Source of the DNA: Maridesulfovibrio frigidus DSM 17176
GTDB lineage: Bacteria > Desulfobacterota > Desulfovibrionia > Desulfovibrionales > Desulfovibrionaceae
Assembly (NCBI RefSeq): GCF_000711735.1
Contig: NZ_JONL01000002.1
Span: forward strand, 186,001 to 250,000
Direction of reading: 5' to 3'
DNA: 64,000 nucleotides
Every line of letters starts with the position of its first letter. Positions within the stretch are counted from its first letter, which is position 1. This document shows, one piece after another, positions 27,444 to 36,133 of the stretch. The notes below the pieces were generated by a model. It was given only the letters and a program-made list of their open reading frames with translations, was not told where the DNA came from and made no database searches. A program made the position numbers and the translations under genes.

Positions 27444-28003
27444 TTCATATCTCTCAAGTAAAAAATTATATAATCCCAAACACCTTCTACGTACCGCTTG
27501 TGGAATCTAGCATTTCGAAAACCATTTATACTCTCAATTCTAGACACCGCAAGAACCACACTTCATTGCGAGGAAATCGCCCCTCACCAGCTTTATTCAT
27601 ACTTCTAGTTAGGTGAATATTTGGCGCGGTCATCACTTCGTTCTGCATCACAAACAAGACAAATTTGTTTTTAATTAATTACCATTTTGTTAAAAACAAA
27701 CGACACTCCTTCCTGTTTACGCAAAAACACCAAGCTCTATCTTTCATTTAATGATTATTTTTAACTAATAATCATTTTTGTTCAAAAAGAACCTTTTCGA
27801 ACACATTTTACACTTATGTTTGATCGACCAATCAACACAGGAAAAAACCCATGAACCCTTTAGAACTGGCGTTTTTGGGCATTTTAGACTATAGCTTTTT
27901 TCACTCACCAACTTTTTAAATCGATAATTCCATACAACATATGGTATTTATATTGATTTATTTTTTCACCCCATACGCTACACAAACAAACTCTGGAGGA
28001 GTA
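27444..28003. other. Long AT-rich leader of the TRAP-TAXI operon
   Basis: About 560 bp without a credible gene. It holds a degenerate direct repeat: TTTTTAATTAATTACCATTT onward at 27668-27691 and TTTTTAACTAATAATCATTT onward at 27758-27782, about 90 bp apart. The second copy overlaps a perfect 10-bp inverted repeat, AATGATTATT (27750-27759) and AATAATCATT (27767-27776). These look like regulator sites for the binding-protein gene. Confidence 0.45.
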
Positions 28004-28993
28004 ATGTTAAAAAGTCTTTCCTGCCTGCTCTTAGCTTGCATCATCTGTGTCACATTCGCTGCTGCCCCATCACAGGCCAGCGACAAAAACCTTATTCTCG
28101 CAACAGCAACAACTGGCGGAACTTACTACCCTGTTGGAGTTGCAATCGGCACGCTCATCAGCATCAAGCTTGCGAAGAGCGAAAAGATCACCGCGACAGC
28201 AATCAACTCCGCTGGTTCCGGCGAAAACGTACAGATGCTTAAGAACAAAGAAGCTGACCTTGCTATCTTACAGGCTCTTTACGGCCTTAACGCATACGAA
28301 GGCAAAGGCCCTTACGAAGGACAAGCTTTCAAAGGATTCAGAAGTATTTCAATGCTTTGGGAAAACGTTGAACATTTCCCAATCCTGAATAAGTACCTGA
28401 AAAACGGAAACATCGAAGATCTGAAAACCCTCGACGAAAAATTTTCAATCGGCAAGCGTGGTAGCGGATCTGAAGGCTCCGGTAGAACTCTGCTCAAAAT
28501 CATGGGCGTAGATGTAGATAAGGACCTAACACTTGAATTCCTTGGCTACACTCCATCTGCACAGGCTATGATGGATGGCCGCATTGCAGGAGCAAACATT
28601 CCTGCCGGCCCTCCTGCCGCAGCTATTACTCAGCTTTATGCACAGCTCGGAGCTGACGACGTCACAGTCCTAGACTTCACAGACGCACAGCTTGCTAAAA
28701 TCCAGAAGCAGTTTCCAATCTGGAACAGGTATGTAATCCCAGCAGGTACATACCCTTCCCAGGTAAAAGACATCAACACCATCGCACAGCCAAACTTCCT
28801 AGCATGTCGTGCTGATCTCCCTGAAGAAACTGTATACCTCATGACCAAGACTATTTACGAAAACCTTTCATTCCTGAACAACATTCACAAAGCGACTAAA
28901 GCAATGAGCCTTGAGCGCGCAACAAAAGGTTTGCCAGCTCCTCTGCATCCAGGTGCAGAAAGATACTACCGTGAAGCCGGCGTAATTAAATAA
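28004..28993 (+). CDS. TAXI-family TRAP transporter solute-binding protein
   Basis: A 329-aa periplasmic receptor of a TAXI-type TRAP transporter. I choose ATG 28004, directly after GGAGGAG, which gives a normal signal peptide (about residues 1-24, ending PSQA|SDKN); the frame runs further 5' without a ribosome site. The mature start LILATATTGGTYYPVGVAI is diagnostic of TAXI proteins, as is GSGSEGSGRTLLKIMG. The ligand is unknown; characterised relatives bind glutamate or other acids. The fused permease follows across a hairpin. Confidence 0.9.
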   Translation: MLKSLSCLLLACIICVTFAAAPSQASDKNLILATATTGGTYYPVGVAIGTLISIKLAKSEKITATAINSAGSGENVQMLKNKEADLAILQALYGLNAYEGKGPYEGQAFKGFRSISMLWENVEHFPILNKYLKNGNIEDLKTLDEKFSIGKRGSGSEGSGRTLLKIMGVDVDKDLTLEFLGYTPSAQAMMDGRIAGANIPAGPPAAAITQLYAQLGADDVTVLDFTDAQLAKIQKQFPIWNRYVIPAGTYPSQVKDINTIAQPNFLACRADLPEETVYLMTKTIYENLSFLNNIHKATKAMSLERATKGLPAPLHPGAERYYREAGVIK

Positions 28994-29015
28994 ACGAACA
29001 GTACCCATTTAATGA

Positions 29016-29040
29016 CGGCGGGAGACCAATACTCCCGCCG
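29016..29040 (+). terminator. Intercistronic hairpin in the TRAP operon
   Basis: CGGCGGGAG (29016-29024) pairs perfectly with CTCCCGCCG (29032-29040) around ACCAATA, 22 bp after the binding-protein stop, followed by a T-rich CCATTTGTTT. It probably reduces read-through or protects the upstream mRNA, so that the binding protein exceeds the permease. Confidence 0.7.
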
Positions 29041-29080
29041 CCATTTGTTTCAAGAATATATTTCCAAGGATGAGATAAGC

Positions 29081-31009
29081 ATGGCTGACATTAAAAATGA
29101 AAAATCCGCAGTACAAGAAGATTCAGGCGGTGAAACTCTGGCGATCAAAAGAGTTTTTGAGGGCAAAACGGCCCAACTCATATATGTAGTAGGTATTATA
29201 TGTTCGCTCTTCCATCTATGGGTAAACACCGTCGGTGTTATGCCGGAAATCCAGCGAAATGCCATACATTACTCATTCATGCTGTTCATTGGTTTCATAC
29301 AGTATCCGCTTTTAAAAAAGCATGCGAGAGCAACACTTCCCTTAGACTACTTCTTCGCTACTCTATCATTCGCAGTAGGCTTCTATTTGGTCTTTTTTGA
29401 AGATGCCCTGCACATGCGAAACGAAGTTCCTGTATTAGTGGACTTAATCGTGGCAGGACTCGCCATGGTTCTGCTGATGGAGTTAACAAGACGTACAACC
29501 GGATTTTTAATTCCGTCACTCGCAATAATATTTCTAGCATATGGCCTTGGAGCCGGACGCTACCTTGACGGGTTATGGCATTTCCCAGGGGTAACAGTAC
29601 CGCGCATGCTTTACCGCATGTACTTTGCTCCCGACGGAATATTCGGAACAATCGCTACAATATCTAGTACGTTCGTATTCCTCTTCGTACTTTTTGCCTC
29701 GTTCCTAATCAAATCAGGGGCCGGAGATTTCATTATCAAACTGGCACTGGCGACAATGGGACGTACTATCGGCGGACCTGCGAAAATGGCAGTGTTTGCC
29801 AGCGGATTCATGGGTTCAATATCCGGTAGCGCCGTAGCTAATACAGTGGGAACAGGTTCAATAACCATTCCCATGATGAAAAGAACCGGTTTCCCTAGCA
29901 AGTTTGCAGGAGCGGTTGAGGCGGCATCTTCCACGGGCGGGCAGCTCATGCCTCCAATTATGGGAGCAGGGGCATTCATCATGAGTCAGTGGACTCAAAT
30001 TCCATACCTGACAATTGTCGGGGTGGCATTCATTCCTGCAATTATGTATTTCGTAAGTGTCGCATTTTTTGTTCACCTACGCGCAAAAAAATTAGGTATC
30101 AAACGTGTACCTGAAGAAGATATACCGAAACTACGTGAAGTAATCAAAGAAGGCTGGAACTTCTTTATCCCCATTGGAGTTCTAATGGGACTGCTCATGG
30201 TCGGATTTACGCCGACATTTGCAGCATGTGGAGGAATCGTTTCGATTGTAGCTTCAAGCTGGCTCAATCCCAAAACCCGCATGTCCGGCAAGGATGTCCT
30301 TGATGCTCTGGCTTCAGGCGGTATTAATATGGTTACCACAGGTGTAATTCTGCTTTGCTCAGGTATCGTCATCGGAGTTGTCCTGATGGTCGGGATGGGA
30401 ATTAAATTCTCAATGCTAATTACCATGCTTGCCGGAGACAGTTTGATACTGACAATCTTCATGGTTGCCATCGCATCCCTCATTTTGGGGATGGGACTGC
30501 CCGTAACAGCTTCCTACATCGTTTTAGCAGTGCTTGCAGCTCCGGCAATGCAGATGCTCGGGACAAGCCTAATTGCAGCCCATATGCTTATCTTCTGGTA
30601 CTCACAGGATGCAAACGTTACCCCGCCTGTGTGCCTCGCGGCCTATAGTGCCGCAGGAATATCGGGATCAAAGCCACTTGAAACTGGAATTGAATCGTGG
30701 AAAATAGCAAAAGGACTTTACATAATACCGTTGCTGTTCTGCTACACTCCGATTCTATTTGAAGGTCCAATCTGGCAGGTAGCTGAAACAGTTATCACCG
30801 CAACAGCTGGTCTATTCTGTTTTGCCGTTTTCTTTGAGGGGTTCAACACATACGCTCTGAACATTTTCCAGAGAGTCTCTTATGCGGGCGCAGCAGGTCT
30901 TCTGCTATGGCCTGACATGAGATTGCATGCAATCGGCGCAACGTTGCTGTTAGCTATGTATATGCGCGAACAAGCAGTGTTCAAAAAACAGGCTTTAAAA
31001 GCAGCTTAG
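29081..31009 (+). CDS. TRAP transporter fused permease (DctQM-type)
   Basis: A 642-aa polytopic membrane protein. The first part (about 45-190) corresponds to the small four-helix subunit, and the rest to the large DctM-type subunit, with the conserved FMGSISGSAVANTVGTGSITIPMMKR, AASSTGGQLMPPIMGAGAFIM and MGLPVTASYIVLAVLAAPAM loops; NVTPPVCLAAY is near the end. Such fusions are typical partners of TAXI binding proteins and use a sodium or proton gradient. I prefer ATG 29081 (AAGGA upstream) to the 69-bp longer frame, which would overlap the hairpin. Confidence 0.92.
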   Translation: MADIKNEKSAVQEDSGGETLAIKRVFEGKTAQLIYVVGIICSLFHLWVNTVGVMPEIQRNAIHYSFMLFIGFIQYPLLKKHARATLPLDYFFATLSFAVGFYLVFFEDALHMRNEVPVLVDLIVAGLAMVLLMELTRRTTGFLIPSLAIIFLAYGLGAGRYLDGLWHFPGVTVPRMLYRMYFAPDGIFGTIATISSTFVFLFVLFASFLIKSGAGDFIIKLALATMGRTIGGPAKMAVFASGFMGSISGSAVANTVGTGSITIPMMKRTGFPSKFAGAVEAASSTGGQLMPPIMGAGAFIMSQWTQIPYLTIVGVAFIPAIMYFVSVAFFVHLRAKKLGIKRVPEEDIPKLREVIKEGWNFFIPIGVLMGLLMVGFTPTFAACGGIVSIVASSWLNPKTRMSGKDVLDALASGGINMVTTGVILLCSGIVIGVVLMVGMGIKFSMLITMLAGDSLILTIFMVAIASLILGMGLPVTASYIVLAVLAAPAMQMLGTSLIAAHMLIFWYSQDANVTPPVCLAAYSAAGISGSKPLETGIESWKIAKGLYIIPLLFCYTPILFEGPIWQVAETVITATAGLFCFAVFFEGFNTYALNIFQRVSYAGAAGLLLWPDMRLHAIGATLLLAMYMREQAVFKKQALKAA

Positions 31010-31040
31010 ACAATCACTTAAAAATCAAAAAGATTTAAAA

Positions 31041-31074
31041 GGAAAGTTCCAGATCGGAACTTTCCTTTTTTTTT
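31041..31074 (+). terminator. Terminator of the TRAP operon
   Basis: GGAAAGTTCC (31041-31050) pairs with GGAACTTTCC (31056-31065) around AGATC, followed by nine T. Confidence 0.93.
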
Positions 31075-31171
31075 GGCAGTATGAATATATGGCGTAAAAA
31101 CGTGATATACATTAAACAGAAGTTCTGAATTGAACCTAACAAACAATGCATATAGCGAATGGAGAGAGAAC

Positions 31172-31546
31172 ATGATCGAAATAATGTCTGAAAGTACCGG
31201 AAACCTATTGGCCGTCAGAGCGACAAAAACATTGACCCAGAGCGATTACACTGAAGCTTGGATCCCTGCACTGAAAAAAATCATCGAAGAGTACAAGAAG
31301 GCTAACATCGTCTTTTACATGGATGAAGAATTCGAAGGCTGGGAACTGGAAGCAATGTGGGAAGATGCTAAATTTGGATATGCTCACAAAAATGATTTCG
31401 ATAGAATCGTAGTTGTTGGCGGACCTAAGTGGGTCAAATGGGGAACTGAAATTGCTGGAACCTTTATGAACTGCAAACTTAAAACTTACGACATCGCAGA
31501 ACTTGCCGAAGCTACAGCATGGGCAAGCAAATCTCTTTTGAAATAA
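31172..31546 (+). CDS. SpoIIAA-like STAS-fold protein
   Basis: A 124-aa soluble protein of the SpoIIAA-like group (DUF3478 type), recognisable by VRATKTLTQSDYTEAWIPALKKIIEEY, FEGWELEAMWEDAKFG and FDRIVVVGGPKW. ATG 31172 follows GGAGAGAGA and is preferred to an in-frame ATG/TTG further 5'. Members of this group have a STAS-like fold, but they usually lack the phosphorylated serine of true anti-anti-sigma factors and the function is not established. It is an isolated gene with a promoter region of its own and a shared terminator. Confidence 0.8.
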   Translation: MIEIMSESTGNLLAVRATKTLTQSDYTEAWIPALKKIIEEYKKANIVFYMDEEFEGWELEAMWEDAKFGYAHKNDFDRIVVVGGPKWVKWGTEIAGTFMNCKLKTYDIAELAEATAWASKSLLK

Positions 31547-31570
31547 GTTTCTCCTAAAAATTAGTGACAA

Positions 31571-31605
31571 AAAAAAGCCCCGACCAGTAATGGTCGGGGC
31601 TTTTT
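31571..31605. terminator. Bidirectional terminator between the SpoIIAA-like gene and rpmB
   Basis: GCCCCGACCA (31577-31586) pairs with TGGTCGGGGC (31591-31600) around GTAA, with A-runs before and T5 after, serving both convergent genes. Confidence 0.93.
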
Positions 31606-31642
31606 ACACGGCAATCCGTGCGAAATAAAATCTCTGAAAGAA

Positions 31643-31855
31643 TTACTTTTCAGCTTTTCTAGCAACTGGTTTGATAACCGAGCCAGAACGAATGCAACGA
31701 GTGCAAGCTTTAATGCTCTTCACTTCTCCGGTTGGGAGCTGAGTACGAACATTCTGAAGATTTGGCATAAAACGTCTTTTGGACTTATTATGAGCGTGAG
31801 ATACGTTATTGCCTGTCTGTGGTCTTTTACCGCATATATCGCATACCTGGGACAT
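31643..31855 (-). CDS. rpmB: 50S ribosomal protein L28
   Basis: A 70-aa ribosomal protein of the large subunit. It is the zinc-containing form: [20 protein letters not shown] at the N-terminus and ACTRCIRSG near the C-terminus give two CxxC pairs. AAGGAGG lies just upstream of ATG 31855; the frame continues 27 codons further without a ribosome site and should not be used. It is divergent from the DUF177-rpmF operon. Confidence 0.95.
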   Translation of the reverse strand: MSQVCDICGKRPQTGNNVSHAHNKSKRRFMPNLQNVRTQLPTGEVKSIKACTRCIRSGSVIKPVARKAEK

Positions 31856-32038
31856 GTTGAACCTCCTTATGGAACTTATCTTTTCATATTTGTGCGAAAC
31901 ATACAATCCTTCGGGAAGAAGCATTGCTCCACCCACACAAAAGAGGTATCATTTAAACGTTGGTTCTGGAAAATGCAAGCTCTTTTTCCTTGACAGAAGA
32001 AAAAAAACTCATATAGAACCCCTTCCTCGAGGAAAAAT

Positions 32039-32557
32039 ATGTCAGAACTTTGGATTACGCTTAACGACATCCCTGAAGAGGGCAAAGATTTAGTTTTTGA
32101 TGATCAGTCTTTTTGGACTGAAACAATGAAAGACTGTAATGTTGACGCAGAAATTGCGGCACCTCTTATTACTGAAGTATTTATACTTCCGCAGGACAAT
32201 GGATGTCTCGTCCGGGGGAAAACGTCTGGAGCAATCAAACTTGTTTGCGATAGATGTACGGCAGACTACAAGCAGAATATTTCGACCGAGTTCGAGGAAT
32301 TTGAACAGGTTGCGGACGCTGAGGACACTGAACCGTCCCCGGTGGTTAAAACCAAAGAAGGTTTAAAATTCGAACTTGGAGCTCTCCTTTGGGAACATTT
32401 CGTCTTGGCGCTACCCATAAAACCCCTATGCAGCAACGGTTGTCAGGGTCTTTGTGATAAATGTGGAGCCGATTTAAATAAAGACGGATGCGCCTGTAAA
32501 AAAGAAGAGGGCGATCCAAGGCTTGCGGTTTTCCGCAATCTTAAGATAAAGAACTAA
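32039..32557 (+). CDS. DUF177 (YceD-like) protein
   Basis: A 172-aa protein of the DUF177/YceD family, almost always encoded just upstream of rpmF and linked to 23S rRNA accumulation in some organisms. Seen here are the CDRCTADY motif in the middle and a C-terminal zinc-ribbon-like cluster, CSNGCQGLCDKCGADLNKDGC, more Cys-rich than in enteric YceD. GAGGAAA precedes ATG 32039. It is followed after 47 bp by rpmF. Confidence 0.88.
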   Translation: MSELWITLNDIPEEGKDLVFDDQSFWTETMKDCNVDAEIAAPLITEVFILPQDNGCLVRGKTSGAIKLVCDRCTADYKQNISTEFEEFEQVADAEDTEPSPVVKTKEGLKFELGALLWEHFVLALPIKPLCSNGCQGLCDKCGADLNKDGCACKKEEGDPRLAVFRNLKIKN

Positions 32558-32604
32558 ATTCCGGTTTACAAAAATCGGTTTAAAATCACTCTCAGGAGAC
32601 AGTC

Positions 32605-32784
32605 ATGGCACAGCCTAAAAAGAAAACTTCCAAGTCCCGTAGAGGTATGCGTAGATCTCACGATGCTCTCACACCTCCTAATGTAATCTTTTGTGATTGC
32701 GGTGAGCCTATCATTGCTCACAGAGCTTGCTCTTCTTGTGGATCCTATAAGGGTCGTCAGGTAATCAACACCGAAGATGCCTAA
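32605..32784 (+). CDS. rpmF: 50S ribosomal protein L32 (59 aa)
   Basis: A short gene that falls below common ORF length limits. It encodes a 59-residue L32: basic start MAQPKKKTSKSRRGMRRSH, then the zinc-binding CDCGEPIIAHRACSSCGSY and a short tail. CAGGAG lies 6 bases before ATG 32605. Its last 8 bases overlap the start of plsX (ATG 32777), so the two are translationally linked, as in other rpmF-plsX operons. Confidence 0.96.
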   Translation: MAQPKKKTSKSRRGMRRSHDALTPPNVIFCDCGEPIIAHRACSSCGSYKGRQVINTEDA

Positions 32785-33802
32785 AACCCTTCCCCGCATT
32801 GCAGTTGACGCCATGGGTGGCGATCACGGCCTTACGGGAATAGTTTCTGCTGCGGTTCGCGCCGCAAAGAACGGCACTCCAATAACTTTGGTTGGAGATG
32901 AGTACATGATCCGGTCCGAGCTCAAAAAGCTTGATACCGGATCATGTACTATTGACGTAGTCCACGCATCTCAGGTTGTCACAATGGAAGACAAACCTGC
33001 TGATGCCATGCGCAAAAAAAAGGACTCGTCAATTCAGGTGGCTTGCCGCTTAGTGAAAGAAGGACACGCTGACGGAGTAGTCAGTGCTGGTAATTCGGGA
33101 GCTACAGTAGCTGCGGGTATGTTTATCATAGGTAGAATTAAAGGTGTGCTTAGACCCGGAATGGCCGGAATTCTTCCCACTGAAAAAAAACCTATGGTAC
33201 TCCTCGATGTTGGAGCCAACGTAGACTCTAAGCCCGAGCATCTTTTCCAGTTTGGAATTATGGCCGACGTGCTTGCCCGTGATGTTCTCGGTATCAAAAA
33301 GCCTCGCATCGGAATCTTGACCATTGGTGAAGAGGAAGGCAAAGGCAATAATCTGGTAAAATCTACCTACAATATGCTTAAGAATTCATCCTTGAATTTC
33401 GTAGGCAACATTGAAGGAAGAGACATTTTTACCGGAGACGTTGACGTTGCAGTCTGTGATGGCTTTGTAGGCAACGTTGCACTTAAACTTTCAGAAGGTC
33501 TTGCGAACAGCCTTGGCAATATCCTTAAGGGAGAGCTAAAACGCGATATTGTTTCAAAATTAGGAGCAATGTTAGCAATGAAGGCTTTCAAAAGATTCGG
33601 TAGACTGGTAGACACGTCTGAATATGGCGGCGCCCCAGTACTCGGGCTAAAAGGTATTGTCCTTGTCTGCCATGGTAAGGCTGATAGTCTGGCAATCGAA
33701 CGAGCCATTGAGATGGCGGCAAGATTTGTTAAAAATGATGCCGTTGCTCATTTAAAAGAAGGTCTGGCCGCGCACAGTGAAATAATCGAGCGCAAAGTTT
33801 AA
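32777..33802 (+). CDS. plsX: PlsX, acyl-ACP:phosphate acyltransferase
   Basis: A 341-aa peripheral membrane enzyme making acyl-phosphate for phospholipid synthesis. AVDAMGGDHG is at the N-terminus, with SAGNSGATVAAG and LLDVGANVDSKPEHL later, and the C-terminal GGAPVLGLKGIVLVCHGKAD. ATG 32777 lies inside the end of rpmF (8-bp overlap) with only a weak ribosome site of its own, so translation probably depends on rpmF. The 341-aa length is normal. It heads the fatty acid genes. Confidence 0.95.
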   Translation: MPKTLPRIAVDAMGGDHGLTGIVSAAVRAAKNGTPITLVGDEYMIRSELKKLDTGSCTIDVVHASQVVTMEDKPADAMRKKKDSSIQVACRLVKEGHADGVVSAGNSGATVAAGMFIIGRIKGVLRPGMAGILPTEKKPMVLLDVGANVDSKPEHLFQFGIMADVLARDVLGIKKPRIGILTIGEEEGKGNNLVKSTYNMLKNSSLNFVGNIEGRDIFTGDVDVAVCDGFVGNVALKLSEGLANSLGNILKGELKRDIVSKLGAMLAMKAFKRFGRLVDTSEYGGAPVLGLKGIVLVCHGKADSLAIERAIEMAARFVKNDAVAHLKEGLAAHSEIIERKV

Positions 33803-33915
33803 TAGTACCAGACCTCTTTACTCTTCACCCCCGGATGTATACAGCTATTTTTTTTCGGAAGGCTTTATAAGCAGGAGAACTGCTCCCCTCCCAGTCAAAA
33901 ACAGGAACTGTAACA

Positions 33916-34899
33916 ATGAGTAATTTCTCCTATATCAGAGGCTTTGGCTACTACGTCCCTGAAAGAGCTTACACTAACGCCGATCTTGAAAAATTTGTTG
34001 ATACTACTGACGAATGGATAACCACCCGCACCGGGATCACAGAACGCCGGATTGTTGAAAATCAAACCAGCGCGGATCTAGCTTTCGAAGCAGCTAAAAA
34101 AGCTCTCGAAGATGCCAAAATGGACGCGGATGAACTTACCCATATTCTAGTCGCAACCTTCACAGGTGATATGTACATCCCATCGACAGCATGTCTGGTG
34201 ATGAAAAGACTTGGTATCAAAAATAAAATTCCAATAGATATCGGAGCTGCTTGCTCAGGGTTTGTATTTGCCGTTGAAACAGCAAGAGCTTTCGTTGCCT
34301 TAAATCCAGATGCTAAAATTCTCGTATGTGGAAGCGAAGTTGTCACCAGCCGAGTAAACTGGGAAGACCGCTCAACCTGCGTTCTTTTCGGAGACGGAGC
34401 CGGAGCGATAGTTGTCACATCGGAAAACAGCGATAGTTCAGCGAAAATTATTGACGTTCTTCTCTCCTCAGAAGGAGAGGATACCGCCCTGCTAGTTAGA
34501 GGCGGTGGATCATCCTGCTCTTACAAAATGGGTGATGTTGTAGGGGACGCTCATTTCGTACATATGAATGGACGCGAAATTTACAAGAAAGCTGTAAGAG
34601 CAATGCCTGCCATTGCTAAAGAGCTATTCGCCAAGCACGATATTACCAGTGATGACATCGATATTTTTATCCCGCATCAGGCTAATATGCGCATAATCGA
34701 AGCTGTAGGTAAAAAGCTGAACATTCCGCGCGAAAAAGTGTTTGTTAACGTTAATAAATTCGGGAACACTTCAGCGGCATCAATACCTATTGCTCTCGCT
34801 GAAGCAAAAGAAACCGGATTTGTTAAAAAGGGAGATCTGACCCTAGTTACCACCTTTGGTGGAGGATTAACTTGGGGAGCATCTCTGATCCAGTTCTAG
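33916..34899 (+). CDS. fabH: FabH, beta-ketoacyl-ACP synthase III
   Basis: Starts fatty acid synthesis by condensing acetyl-CoA with malonyl-ACP, 327 aa. The catalytic triad is visible: Cys in IGAACSGFVFA, His in FIPHQANMRI and Asn in NKFGNTSAAS. Other family marks are TRTGITERRIV and the C-terminal TFGGGLTWGASLI. CAGGAAC precedes ATG 33916. A 113-bp gap separates it from plsX, without a terminator. Confidence 0.95.
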   Translation: MSNFSYIRGFGYYVPERAYTNADLEKFVDTTDEWITTRTGITERRIVENQTSADLAFEAAKKALEDAKMDADELTHILVATFTGDMYIPSTACLVMKRLGIKNKIPIDIGAACSGFVFAVETARAFVALNPDAKILVCGSEVVTSRVNWEDRSTCVLFGDGAGAIVVTSENSDSSAKIIDVLLSSEGEDTALLVRGGGSSCSYKMGDVVGDAHFVHMNGREIYKKAVRAMPAIAKELFAKHDITSDDIDIFIPHQANMRIIEAVGKKLNIPREKVFVNVNKFGNTSAASIPIALAEAKETGFVKKGDLTLVTTFGGGLTWGASLIQF

Positions 34900-35001
34900 C
34901 AAGCGCAGCCCAACATTGGACACGCATATATTAAATTTGCAGTCGGAGCCTCTTTAGGCTATGAGACGCAGGACTACACAAATTATACAGAGGAAACACA
35001 G

Positions 35002-35745
35002 ATGAGTGATCTGCCAAGCACCGCCCTCGTTACGGGTGGATCAAGAGGCATAGGCGAAGCATGCGCCAAGAAGCTTGCTAAAGACGGTTTTGACGTTATC
35101 ATTACTTACGTTAGTCGTCCTGAATCAGCAGACAAAGTCTGTTCCGATATAGAAGCCGCTGGTGGAAAGGCAAAAGCCTATAAGCTGGATTCTTCTGACC
35201 GTGAAGCGGTAAAGTCCTTTTTCAAGGAAGAAATCAAGGGTAAAGCTAAACTTGATGTCCTTGTAAATAATGGTGGCGTTACCAAAGACGGACTCCTCGT
35301 TCGTATGAAAGATGCTGACTGGGACAAAGTTCTGGACATCAACCTTACCGGAGCGTTCACATGTCTTCGCGAATCTGCAAAGATCATGATGAAACAGCGT
35401 TACGGAAGAATTATAAATATTTCCTCAGTAGTAGCTCAGGCCGGTAATGCCGGCCAGGCAAACTACGTTTCGGCCAAGGCCGGCCTAATCGGCCTGACCA
35501 AAGCGAGCGCCATTGAACTTGCTCCGCGTAATATCACAGTGAATGCCGTTGCACCGGGATTCATTGCGACTGATATGACCGCAGAGCTTTCTGAAGAAGT
35601 AGTGGCTCATATGTTGGAAAACATACCGCTTAAAAAACTTGGAACATCTGATGACATAGCTAACGCTGTATCCTTCCTCGCGTCGGAAAACTCAAGCTAT
35701 ATCACAGGACAGACTCTCGCCGTTAATGGCGGGATGTACATGTAA
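35002..35745 (+). CDS. fabG: FabG, 3-oxoacyl-ACP reductase
   Basis: NADPH-dependent short-chain dehydrogenase of the fatty acid cycle, 247 aa. The nucleotide motif TGGSRGIGEACA is near residue 11, the active-site residues Ser and YxxxK are in NISSVVAQAGNAGQANYVSAKAGL, and GMYM closes the protein. AGAGGA precedes ATG 35002. It lies between fabH and acpP. Confidence 0.95.
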   Translation: MSDLPSTALVTGGSRGIGEACAKKLAKDGFDVIITYVSRPESADKVCSDIEAAGGKAKAYKLDSSDREAVKSFFKEEIKGKAKLDVLVNNGGVTKDGLLVRMKDADWDKVLDINLTGAFTCLRESAKIMMKQRYGRIINISSVVAQAGNAGQANYVSAKAGLIGLTKASAIELAPRNITVNAVAPGFIATDMTAELSEEVVAHMLENIPLKKLGTSDDIANAVSFLASENSSYITGQTLAVNGGMYM

Positions 35746-35775
35746 TAAAACAAACCTAATGATTTGGAGGGACCT

Positions 35776-36003
35776 ATGTCCGCAGCTGAAAAAGTAAAAG
35801 CAATTATCGTAGACCAGCTTGGTGTATCCGCAGACGAAATTAAAGACGAAGCTTCCTTCGTTGAAGATCTCGGCGCAGACTCTCTTGATCTAACTGAACT
35901 CATCATGGCTATGGAAGAAGAGTTCGACATCGAAATCGAAGACGAAGACGCTCAGAAGATCCTTAAAGTTAAAGACGCTGTTGCTTTCGTAGAAGGCAAA
36001 TAG
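35776..36003 (+). CDS. acpP: Acyl carrier protein
   Basis: A 75-aa acidic carrier. The phosphopantetheine attachment serine is in [19 protein letters not shown] use ATG 35776, because the ATG at 35764 lies within the GGAGGG ribosome site itself. Codons are strongly biased, as for an abundant protein. A terminator-like hairpin follows before fabF, which may set the high ACP to FabF ratio. Confidence 0.96.
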   Translation: MSAAEKVKAIIVDQLGVSADEIKDEASFVEDLGADSLDLTELIMAMEEEFDIEIEDEDAQKILKVKDAVAFVEGK

Positions 36004-36038
36004 TCCATAAGACTTTGATCTAGACAAGGCTTTTGAAT

Positions 36039-36083
36039 GAGCGCCTTACTAAACCCTTACCGGGTGTAAGGCGCTCCTTTTTT
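36039..36083 (+). terminator. Terminator between acpP and fabF
   Basis: GAGCGCCTTAC (36039-36049) pairs perfectly with GTAAGGCGCTC (36066-36076), followed by CTTTTTT. Confidence 0.85.
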
Positions 36084-36133
36084 CATTGGCCCAGCCAAAC
36101 TAAACTCCCGAATACATTACAGGCTATAATACC

